From Jiangellaceae bacterium (lineage in GTDB: Bacteria; Actinomycetota; Actinomycetes; Jiangellales; Jiangellaceae), in NCBI GenBank assembly GCA_030146385.1, contig JASLBX010000180.1, positions 1-13,346 of the forward strand: DNA of 13,346 nt, read 5' to 3'. Under the pieces are notes generated by a model. It saw nothing but the letters and a program-made list of their open reading frames with translations, searched no databases and was not told where the DNA came from. Shown one piece after another: positions 6,990-13,346 of the stretch. Position 1 is the first letter of the stretch, and each line of letters starts with the position of its first letter. Position numbers and translations under genes: made by a program.

Positions 6990-7733
6990 GTGGAGCCGCT
7001 GGCGAACCTCTGCGAGCTGTACCGAGACTCGGGATTCTTCGGGCAGCCGGCCAACGGCGTCACCAGCCTGGCGTTCGTCGTCTCCGGAGTCGCGATCGCG
7101 GCTGACCGCAGACGAAACGGCCGTCGCCGGCTGCCCTACGTCTTGCTGGTCGTCGCCGTCGGCGCTGGATCCCTCGTGCAGCATGGGTCGAACCCCGACT
7201 GGCAGGCGTACGCGCACGACCTTCCGCTCGCCACGCTGCTGGCTTACGTCGCGGCCGACGGTGCGTCCGACGTCCTGCGCCGGAACATCTCGCCGGCATG
7301 GTGGCTGGCTGTGCCGGCCGCCATGGTTCCGGTCGTTGCCGCAAGCTCGGACGCCTCGTCGGTCACCCAAGGCGTCCTCGCGGCCGTCGCTGTCGGGACG
7401 AACCTGCTCCGCGCCTGGCGCCGCCCGCGGCGTCGCACAACCTTGATCGGCTCGATGCTGATCCTCGGAACGGGCGCTCTCGTCGGGACCATCGGCGACC
7501 GCACATCCCTCTGCCAGCCCGACAGCCTTCTGCAGGGCCACGCGTTCTGGCATCTGATGGCCGCGCTGGCGCTCTGGTGGCTGGCGCCGGCGATAGGCCG
7601 CCGTGACGACCCAGACGTCGCTACGCCGACTGAGCCGGTGGCTGGGCTCCTTGGGCGTCCAGATCAATCTCCAGCAGAGCAACCAGCGCGTCCAGAGACT
7701 CCTCCGCACCCTCGCCCTCGGCCGACAGAGTGA
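6990..7733 (+). CDS. CREST-like (ceramidase/PAQR superfamily-like) integral membrane protein
   Basis: A 247-residue multi-pass membrane protein from GTG 6990, with about seven hydrophobic stretches in residues 20-203. It opens with CELYRDSGFFGQPANGVTSL and continues into a membrane helix with S26. It then shows SLVQHGSNPDW (H65), AHDLPLATLLAY (D77) and near the end QGHAFWHLMAALALWW (H184, H188). One Ser, one Asp and three His in this order are the residue pattern of the CREST superfamily (alkaline ceramidases, PAQR receptors, Per1), putative metal-dependent membrane hydrolases. No substrate is implied. An in-frame TTG at 6966 is an alternative start. No good Shine-Dalgarno precedes GTG, and TACGCT at 6979-6984 could be a -10 for a near-leaderless transcript. 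Residues 205-247 are a proline-rich tail whose DNA is largely antisense to the end of HPr. Confidence 0.75.
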   Translation: MEPLANLCELYRDSGFFGQPANGVTSLAFVVSGVAIAADRRRNGRRRLPYVLLVVAVGAGSLVQHGSNPDWQAYAHDLPLATLLAYVAADGASDVLRRNISPAWWLAVPAAMVPVVAASSDASSVTQGVLAAVAVGTNLLRAWRRPRRRTTLIGSMLILGTGALVGTIGDRTSLCQPDSLLQGHAFWHLMAALALWWLAPAIGRRDDPDVATPTEPVAGLLGRPDQSPAEQPARPETPPHPRPRPTE

Positions 7734-7917
7734 CTTCGTCCCCGTGCTCGACACCCAGCGTCATGATCGCGAGGATGCTCGACGCATCGACAGGTGCCGC
7801 ATCGCCCTTGCGGATCTGGACCGGGGTGGGCTGCTCTGCGGCGGCCTTGACGAACACCGCGGCTGGGCGGGCATGCAAGCCGACCTTGCTCGCGACTACG
7901 ACGGTGCGCTCGGGCAC
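7621..7917 (-). CDS. ptsH: PTS phosphocarrier protein HPr
   Basis: A 98-residue HPr from GTG 7917-7915, with GAGGAG five bases upstream. It shuttles phosphate from EI to the EIIA domains in the cytoplasm. The active-site motif SKVGLHARPAA places the phosphohistidine at H15, and DASSILAIMTLGVEHGDEV carries the regulatory-serine region (S47 by alignment with Ser46 of Bacillus HPr). Whether an HPr kinase acts on it is unknown. Usual length is about 85-93, so the C-terminus (DLDAQGAQPPAQSA) is slightly extended. It lies apart from ptsI, facing away from the aldolase gene across a 212-bp gap. Its last 113 bp overlap the 3' end of the convergent membrane-protein gene. The longer upstream open frame crosses the promoter region and is not homologous to HPr. 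Confidence 0.95.
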   Translation of the reverse strand: MPERTVVVASKVGLHARPAAVFVKAAAEQPTPVQIRKGDAAPVDASSILAIMTLGVEHGDEVTLSAEGEGAEESLDALVALLEIDLDAQGAQPPAQSA

Positions 7918-8129
7918 GTGGTCTCCTCTTCGGTCGATGCACCCCTGCTCGGACCGTACAACTCTAGCGATCGGCGGAAGCTTCCTCCGGTACTCGGCGC
8001 TGAACCGGAACCTGTCACGTATCTGGTGGCACACCTGTTGGACGGACGGGCAATACTTAGGGGCGACGAGACCGTCCCTCCGTTGGCGTGGGGACGCGAA
8101 TACATCGCACACACCCGCTAGGAGCAACG
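7918..8129. other. Divergent intergenic region between ptsH and fba
   Basis: 212 bp with no gene. It must hold promoters for HPr (leftward) and aldolase (rightward). On the minus strand TAGAGT at 7966-7961 could be a -10 for ptsH. On the plus strand AATACT at 8052-8057 could be a -10 for fba, but neither has a convincing -35. A perfect 10-bp palindrome, GGAAGCTTCC, lies at 7976-7985. I find no copy of the TCTAGACCAGT operator here. Confidence 0.4.
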
Positions 8130-9149
<1,020 letters not shown>

Positions 9150-9164
9150 GCTCGCCGTCACCGC

Positions 9165-9196
9165 CTGGCGGCCAGCGGTAGGTTCGGCGCCGCCAG
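9165..9196. terminator. Bidirectional terminator-like hairpin between fba and purA
   Basis: Perfect 8-bp arms CTGGCGGC (9165-9172) and GCCGCCAG (9189-9196) around a 16-base loop, in the 104-bp gap where fba (+) and purA (-) converge. There is no T-run on either side, as is common for GC-rich actinobacterial hairpins. The position makes a shared terminator plausible. Confidence 0.5.
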
Positions 9197-9253
9197 CGCG
9201 GTGGGGTGCCCAGCAGGTCCAGTGATACGCGCCGGTCTGCGCAGGCCGCTTGC

Positions 9254-10579
9254 TCAGCCTGGGAGAAGGTCGTGGACGACGACCGCCTGGTCGCGGCCTG
9301 GCCCGACGCCGATGACGCTGATGCGCGCACCGCTCAGGTCCTCGATCGCCTTGACGTACGCCTGCGCGCTCGCCGGTAGGTCGCTGAGCTCACGCGCCCC
9401 GCTGATGTCCTCGCTCCACCCGTCGAGGTACTCGTAGATCGGCTTGGCGTGGTGGAACTGGGTCTGCGTCATGGGGACCTCGTCCACTCGCTTTCCGTCG
9501 ACGTCGTAGGCGACGCACACCGGAATCCGCTCCCATCCGGTCAGGGTATCGAGCTTGGTCAACACGAAGTCCGTGACGCCGTTGACGCGGGCTGTGTAGC
9601 GAGCGATCGGCGCGTCGTACCAGCCGCAACGGCGGGGGCGGCCGGTCGTCGTTCCGTACTCGCCGCCCGCGTCGCGGAGCCGGTCGCCGTCCTCCTCGAG
9701 CAGCTCCGTGGGAAAGGGGCCCTCGCCGACTCGTGTCGTGTAGGCCTTGACCACCGCGATGATCCGGTCGATCCGGTTCGGCGGGACGCCGGTACCGGTG
9801 CAGGCTCCGCCGGCGGTCGCATTCGACGACGTGACGAACGGGTACGTCCCGTGGTCGACGTCCAGCATGGTCGCCTGACCGGCCTCGAACAGCACGGTCT
9901 TGTCCTCGTCCAGCGCGTCGTTGAGCAGCAGCGCCGTGTCGGCCACCATCGGCTCGAGCCGATCAGCGAAGCCGAGAAGCTCATCGGCCACCTCATCGAT
10001 GGTGACGGCACGCCGGTTGTAGATCTTGGTCAGGACCTGATTCTTGATCTCAAGTGCGCCTTCGACCTTCTGGCGGAGGATCTTCTCGTCGAACAGGTCC
10101 TGGACCCTGATGCCGACCCGGCTCATCTTGTCGGCGTACGTCGGCCCGATGCCGCGCCCGGTCGTACCGATGCGGCGCTTGCCGAGGAAACGCTCGGTTA
10201 CCTTGTCGAGGGTTCGGTTGTAGGGCGGGATCACGTGCGCATTGGCGCTGACGACAAGCCGCGACGTGTCGACGCCTCGCGCATCGAGCGCGTCGATCTC
10301 CGAGAAGAGCACGCCGAGGTCGATCACCACGCCGTTGGCGATCACCGGCACGACTCCTGGCGTGAGGATGCCCGAAGGCAGCAGGTGCAGCGCATACTTC
10401 TCATCGCCGATGACCACCGTGTGTCCGGCGTTGTTGCCGCCGTTGAACTTGACGACGTAGTCGACAGCACTGAGCCCACCGCCCGCACGATCGACCGCAT
10501 TGCGCCCGCCGAGCAGGTCGGTGGCCTTGCCCTTTCCTTCGTCGCCCCATTGGGCGCCGATGAGTACGATCGCGGGCAC
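9254..10579 (-). CDS. purA: Adenylosuccinate synthetase
   Basis: A 441-residue enzyme that joins IMP and aspartate using GTP to give adenylosuccinate, the committed step from IMP to AMP. The N-terminal GAQWGDEGKGKATD (D13, P-loop-like) and GGNNAGHT (H53) are the catalytic elements (E. coli D13 and H41). TTGRGIGPTYADK, TSSNATAGGACTGTG and the C-terminal TKLDTLTGWE, the GTP-specificity region, are all present. The spacing between D13 and H53 is 12 residues longer than in E. coli: residues about 27-38 (NAVDRAGGGLSA) are inserted between DLLGGR and VDYVVKF, which also explains a length above the usual 427-430. The reading frame continues cleanly through the insert. The start is GTG 10579-10577, with AGAGG seven bases upstream. 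The small Cys-rich gene lies 86 bp upstream on the same strand, so they may be cotranscribed. Confidence 0.96.
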   Translation of the reverse strand: MPAIVLIGAQWGDEGKGKATDLLGGRNAVDRAGGGLSAVDYVVKFNGGNNAGHTVVIGDEKYALHLLPSGILTPGVVPVIANGVVIDLGVLFSEIDALDARGVDTSRLVVSANAHVIPPYNRTLDKVTERFLGKRRIGTTGRGIGPTYADKMSRVGIRVQDLFDEKILRQKVEGALEIKNQVLTKIYNRRAVTIDEVADELLGFADRLEPMVADTALLLNDALDEDKTVLFEAGQATMLDVDHGTYPFVTSSNATAGGACTGTGVPPNRIDRIIAVVKAYTTRVGEGPFPTELLEEDGDRLRDAGGEYGTTTGRPRRCGWYDAPIARYTARVNGVTDFVLTKLDTLTGWERIPVCVAYDVDGKRVDEVPMTQTQFHHAKPIYEYLDGWSEDISGARELSDLPASAQAYVKAIEDLSGARISVIGVGPGRDQAVVVHDLLPG

Positions 10580-10665
10580 CGATGCACCTCTTCGAGTCAG
10601 GACGGCTGGGCCCGGCCCGGCTGCCGGTCGCGGCCGAGAGTACCTGAGGTACGCCGGGCGGTTGC

Positions 10666-10926
10666 TCAGCTGGACGGCGTTCCGACTGCGTCACGAATCT
10701 GCTGGCCCTGCTCCTCATCTTCGGTGCGGGCGCAGTGTGCGCAGCAGTAGAACCGTCCTGAAACCTCGACCCCGTGACCCACGATCCGGCACCGGCAGTG
10801 CTCACACACCGGCGCAAGCCGGTGGATGGCGCACTCGAACGAGTCGAACGTGTGGACGTTGCCACCGACGGTGTGAACCTCGAAGGACAGGTAGTAGTCG
10901 TTGCCGCAGACCTCGCATGTGGCCAT
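10666..10926 (-). CDS. Small Cys-rich metal-binding protein, prokaryotic metallothionein-like
   Basis: 86 residues with nine cysteines: C4/C7, C32, C41/C44/C46, C61/C62 and C65. The pattern CEVCGNDY, then HTFDSFECAIHRLAP, then CEHCRCRIVGHGVEVSGRFY and CCAHCA resembles zinc-binding proteins of the prokaryotic metallothionein family, where a CxxCxC cluster and a later YC..CA block bind zinc. It may store metal or act as a small zinc-ribbon adaptor; nothing here decides. The start is ATG 10926-10924, four bases after AAGGAGGT, the strongest Shine-Dalgarno in the window, which suggests high expression. The acidic tail after residue 68 is probably disordered. It lies upstream of purA on the same strand, and I associate this pairing with other actinobacteria. 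Confidence 0.8.
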   Translation of the reverse strand: MATCEVCGNDYYLSFEVHTVGGNVHTFDSFECAIHRLAPVCEHCRCRIVGHGVEVSGRFYCCAHCARTEDEEQGQQIRDAVGTPSS

Positions 10927-11083
10927 GGCGACCTCCTTGCTCGCTGGTCCTCAATTTCCAGCCTGCGCTCGCGAGCCGGATCTTGCAACCGGGCCCGCGC
11001 ACGCGGCCTACCGATGGCCGGGAAACTAATTCCCCGAAAACTCGTGCGTAATTTGAGAAATTTCAGGGCATCATAGAGATAGC

Positions 11084-11126
11084 GAGGCCGCCGGGGCCGC
11101 TGCAGGGGACGGATCCTGGCGGCCTC
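11084..11126. repeat. Hairpin with perfect 9-bp arms upstream of purD
   Basis: GAGGCCGCC (11084-11092) pairs with GGCGGCCTC (11118-11126) around a 25-base loop rich in G. No known riboswitch is recognised and no tRNA-like T-loop is present. It could be a structured leader element, a small RNA or a transcription barrier between the divergent units. Confidence 0.45.
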
Positions 11127-11250
11127 CTCATGTCTAGCACGCCTCGAGACGGCGTCGTTACGCGTCGAGCACGGCAAGATCGATCGGGAATGTTGCCATG
11201 ATCCTGGCGCCCCTACGGCGGCTGGGCCACTGGCGGTGGTGTGGCTCTCC

Positions 11251-11256
11251 TAAGCT
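11251..11256 (+). promoter_or_regulatory. Candidate -10 element of purD (near-leaderless)
   Basis: TAAGCT fits the actinobacterial TAnnnT pattern and ends eight bases before the GTG at 11265. No Shine-Dalgarno fits that start beyond a GGGG run (11257-11260). The simplest reading is a leaderless or nearly leaderless purD transcript. No good -35 is seen. Confidence 0.4.
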
Positions 11257-11264
11257 GGGGCCTC

Positions 11265-12539
11265 GTGAAGGCTTTGGTTGTCGGCTCCGGTGCTCGCGAG
11301 CACGCCCTCGTCCGTGGACTCTTGCGCGATTCCGGCGTCACCGAGGTGCATGCGGCACCGGGCAACGCCGGTGTCGCTGCGGACGCCACCGGCACGCATC
11401 CGGTCGACGCAACCAATCCCGACGCGGTGGCCGACCTGGCGGCGCGGCTCTCGGCCGACCTAGTGGTGATTGGCCCGGAAGCTCCGCTCGTCGCCGGGGC
11501 CGCGGATGCGGTGCGCGCCCGAGACATCGCCTGTTTCGGCCCGTCCGCACAAGCCGCCAGGATCGAGGGCTCCAAGGCCTTCGCAAAGGAGGTCATGGCC
11601 GCAGCTGGAGTGCCCACGGCCATGGCAGTCGTATGCGACACGCCTGACGAGGCCGACGCGGCGCTGGACCGGTTCGGCGCGCCGTACGTGGTCAAGGACG
11701 ATGGGCTGGCCGCAGGCAAGGGGGTCGTCGTCACGCCTGATCGCGACGTCGCGCTCGCGCATGCGAAGGTCTGCGAACGGGTGGTCATCGAGGAGTATCT
11801 GGACGGTCCCGAGGTCTCTCTGTTCTGCATCACGGACGGCCAATCGGTCCTTCCGCTGACGCCGGCGCAGGACTTCAAGCGCGCGTACGACGGCGACCAG
11901 GGGCCCAACACGGGCGGCATGGGCGCATACACACCACTGCCCTGGGCACCGGACGCCCTGGTCCCCGACGTGCTGAAACGAGTCGTTCAGCCGACCATGG
12001 ACGAGCTTCGCCGCCGCGGCACGCCGTACACAGGCGTCCTTTACGCCGGTCTGGCCCTGACGTCCCGCGGCGTCCGCGTCGTCGAGTTCAATGCCCGGTT
12101 CGGTGATCCGGAGACCCAGGCCGTGCTGGCGCGGCTGCGTACTCCGCTGGGCGGGATGCTGCATGCGGCCGCCACCGGGCAGCTTCGCGACCACCAAGCG
12201 CCGACCTGGGAGCCCGGGTCTGCTGTGACGGTCGTGATCGCGTCGTCGGGCTACCCGGCGACTCCGCGAGTCGGTGATCCGATTGAGGGGCTGCCCCAGG
12301 CAGCCGCCGTCGAGGGCGTCGAGATCCTGCACGCCAGTACGCGGCTGGACTCCTCGGGTGCGCTGGTCAGCAGCGGAGGCCGAGTGCTGTCCGTCACCGC
12401 CGTCGGATCTGAGCTCGGGCAAGCCCGCGACCGCGCCTACGAGGCCGCATCGCAGATCCGCCTGGCAGGGAGCCACTACCGGACGGACATCGGCCGGGAC
12501 GCCCACCTGGGCAACGTGTACGTGCCCATCGTCGGCTGA
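11265..12539 (+). CDS. purD: Phosphoribosylamine-glycine ligase (GAR synthetase)
   Basis: A 424-residue ATP-grasp ligase that joins phosphoribosylamine and glycine using ATP, the second step of de novo purine synthesis. The N-terminal KALVVGSGAREHALV, then VVIGPEAPLVAGAAD, the ATP-grasp segment PYVVKDDGLAAGKGVVV and EEYLDGPEVSLF are as expected. The signature GPNTGGMGAYTP and the metal-binding VVEFNARFGDPETQ are also present, with the usual C-terminal domain ending in YRTDIGRDA. The length matches the monofunctional bacterial enzyme. The start is placed at GTG 11265 because homology begins there; eight further in-frame codons upstream would include the -10 candidate. It is in the same neighbourhood as purA but on the other strand, so the two are not one operon. 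Confidence 0.96.
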   Translation: MKALVVGSGAREHALVRGLLRDSGVTEVHAAPGNAGVAADATGTHPVDATNPDAVADLAARLSADLVVIGPEAPLVAGAADAVRARDIACFGPSAQAARIEGSKAFAKEVMAAAGVPTAMAVVCDTPDEADAALDRFGAPYVVKDDGLAAGKGVVVTPDRDVALAHAKVCERVVIEEYLDGPEVSLFCITDGQSVLPLTPAQDFKRAYDGDQGPNTGGMGAYTPLPWAPDALVPDVLKRVVQPTMDELRRRGTPYTGVLYAGLALTSRGVRVVEFNARFGDPETQAVLARLRTPLGGMLHAAATGQLRDHQAPTWEPGSAVTVVIASSGYPATPRVGDPIEGLPQAAAVEGVEILHASTRLDSSGALVSSGGRVLSVTAVGSELGQARDRAYEAASQIRLAGSHYRTDIGRDAHLGNVYVPIVG

Positions 12540-12586
12540 ACGACACCTTAACCGCTCACTCGCCAGCTCAGTTCTTGGTCCGCCAC

Positions 12587-12608
12587 CGCACGGTTGCTGC
12601 GCCGTGCG
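12587..12608 (+). terminator. Hairpin downstream of purD
   Basis: CGCACGG (12587-12593) and CCGTGCG (12602-12608) form a perfect 7-bp stem with an 8-base loop, 48 bp after the purD stop. The following bases are A-rich, not T-rich, so it is not a textbook intrinsic terminator. Position and strength still suggest transcript-end formation or protection. Confidence 0.45.
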
Positions 12609-12641
12609 AAAAATCACATGCGCCAAGGCCCGGGGATTCAC

Positions 12642-12674
12642 TAGTATCAGCGTATTCAGCAACTTGTGAAAGTT
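12642..12674 (+). promoter_or_regulatory. Promoter -10 and dyad operator of the PAP2-type gene
   Basis: TAGTAT at 12642-12647 is a good -10, without a clear -35. Fourteen bases further on, AACTT-gtga-AAGTT (12661-12674) is a perfect 5-bp-arm dyad just after the expected transcription start, a position suited to a repressor. The regulator is unknown. Confidence 0.45.
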
Positions 12675-12701
12675 CAGAAGGAGAGAGCCCGGGGCGGAGT
12701 C

Positions 12702-13346
12702 ATGGCCATCGAAACGCGGAGCTACGACAAGTCGCGGCGGGCGACCGAGCTTCCATCGTTGCCCCGCTCCAGATGGGTCTTGGCAGCCAAGGAGGCGGCC
12801 TTCATCGGTGTCGCCGCCTTGCTCTACTCGCTGGTCCGGGGCCTGACGAATGACCGCGTCGACGCCGCCTTCGCCAATGCGGAGCAGGTTGTAACTCTGG
12901 AGCGCCGGCTCGGCCTGTTCGTCGAGCCGGACCTGCAGTCCTTCGCGCTGCAGTCCGAACTGGTGCTTGATGCCGTCAACGCCATCTACATCTCGTACTG
13001 GCCGCTGGTGTTCGGCACGCTCGTGTGGATGCTGGTGCGGCACCCCGGCGCGTACCCGCTGTTCCGCAACGCGGTTCTGGCGTCCGGGGCGCTCAGCCTG
13101 GTGGTGTTCGCCATGTTCCCGCTCGCGCCGCCGCGGTTCCTGCCGGAGCACGGCTTTGTCGACACGATCGCCGAGGAGTCCGCGGGCTACCGCGGCTTCA
13201 GCGCGTCGCCGCTGGTGAACGAGTACGCCGCGATGCCGAGCCTGCACTTCGGTTGGGTCTTGCTGCTCGCGATCGCGGTCGGTGTGGTAGTCGGCAGCCG
13301 GTTGATCCGAGCCGTCACGTTCACCGCGCCGCCGCTGATGTTCGCA
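12702..13346 (+). CDS. PAP2/Aur1-type membrane phosphatase or inositolphosphotransferase (partial)
   Basis: 215 codons are visible before the right edge; the frame is still open. A short basic cytoplasmic N-terminus (residues 1-25) precedes membrane segments at about 27-46, 86-112 and 123-143, with a further one near the edge. FPLAPPRFLP (about 138-147) and NEYAAMPSLHFGWVLLL (about 171-187) are recognisable. PSLHFGW corresponds to the catalytic-His motif of the PAP2 superfamily in the form seen in Aur1/Ipt1-like proteins, which move or remove phospho-head groups of lipids. The third motif lies beyond the window. ATG 12702 is taken as start although its GGAG is only two bases away. GTG at 12666 is in frame, but it falls inside the dyad and the expected leader. 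The substrate is unknown. Confidence 0.8.
   Translation, partial: MAIETRSYDKSRRATELPSLPRSRWVLAAKEAAFIGVAALLYSLVRGLTNDRVDAAFANAEQVVTLERRLGLFVEPDLQSFALQSELVLDAVNAIYISYWPLVFGTLVWMLVRHPGAYPLFRNAVLASGALSLVVFAMFPLAPPRFLPEHGFVDTIAEESAGYRGFSASPLVNEYAAMPSLHFGWVLLLAIAVGVVVGSRLIRAVTFTAPPLMFA

Larger units (their letters stand above)
10927..11264. other. Gene-free region between the metallothionein-like gene and purD
   Basis: 338 bp with no supported gene. It contains a clearly AT-rich patch (about 11026-11080) in otherwise GC-rich DNA. In this patch lie the 8-bp palindrome GAAATTTC (11057-11064) and, on the minus strand, a near-consensus -10 TATGAT (11075-11070), the best candidate promoter for the leftward gene. 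It would imply a leader of about 140 bases. A long-stem hairpin at 11084-11126 and a purD promoter element are listed separately. Confidence 0.5.

Noticed and set aside
7661..8129. Extended HPr starting far upstream near 8127
   Set aside because: The upstream residues have no similarity to HPr and would cover the divergent promoter region; GTG 7917 gives the canonical H15 and has GAGGAG.
9449..10750. 433-codon plus-strand open frame opposite purA
   Set aside because: Antisense shadow of purA with no recognisable motif.
12587..12608. Reading the purD downstream hairpin as a classical intrinsic terminator
   Set aside because: The bases after it are A-rich on the plus strand and give no U-tract in the RNA in either direction; kept only as a terminator-like hairpin.
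11460..13247. 595-codon minus-strand open frame across purD and the PAP2-type gene
   Set aside because: It spans two genuine genes and their intergenic promoter region in antisense, and its composition (many Arg, Gln, Asp) is typical of shadow translation.

Overview
The window reads as ordinary chromosomal DNA of a high-GC actinobacterium. Coding density is high, GTG and TTG starts are frequent, and the PTS proteins resemble the N-acetylglucosamine (GlcNAc) system of Streptomyces and relatives. The genus cannot be fixed from the sequence alone. I see no transposase, CRISPR array, tRNA, rRNA, phage gene or toxin-antitoxin pair.

Region 1 (about 1-2777, minus strand) is a tight operon read right to left: a GntR/UTRA regulator, a SIS-domain sugar-phosphate isomerase/deaminase resembling the isomerase half of GlmS, a PTS EIIB (NagF-like), a PTS EIIA (Crr-like) and a HAD phosphatase cut by the window edge. 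Each downstream start overlaps the previous stop, so translation is probably coupled. Region 2 (about 2680-6960, plus strand) diverges from it: a second GntR/UTRA regulator, a GlcNAc-type PTS EIIC permease and PTS Enzyme I, followed by hairpins. Region 3 (6990-9253) holds a CREST-like membrane protein, HPr on the opposite strand with its 3' end overlapping that gene by 113 bp, and class II fructose-bisphosphate aldolase. Region 4 (9254-12539) holds purA (minus), a small Cys-rich metallothionein-like protein (minus), a 338-bp gap and purD (plus). Region 5 (12540 to the end) is a promoter-like region and the start of a PAP2/Aur1-type membrane protein that runs off the right edge.

Together the genes give a complete phosphoryl chain for sugar uptake: EI to HPr to EIIA to EIIB to EIIC. 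A SIS enzyme could act on the resulting amino-sugar phosphate, and aldolase lies close by. NagA, the GlcNAc-6-phosphate deacetylase, is not in the window.

The most informative non-coding signal is a duplicated promoter-operator module. A TTGACA -35, a shared GGCGTCCARGGTA block over the -10 and a 20-bp element (ATCTAGACCAGTnCTnACCA) occur once before the plus-strand GntR gene and again before EIIC. The element contains a half-site of the DasR/NagR-type operator. This points to autoregulation and joint control of the permease by one or both of the paired GntR proteins. Other points of interest are a 12-residue insertion near the PurA active site, a 59-bp imperfect palindrome after ptsI, a 9-bp-stem hairpin in the purA-purD gap, and a dyad downstream of the promoter of the PAP2-type gene. 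None of these amounts to a clearly new system.
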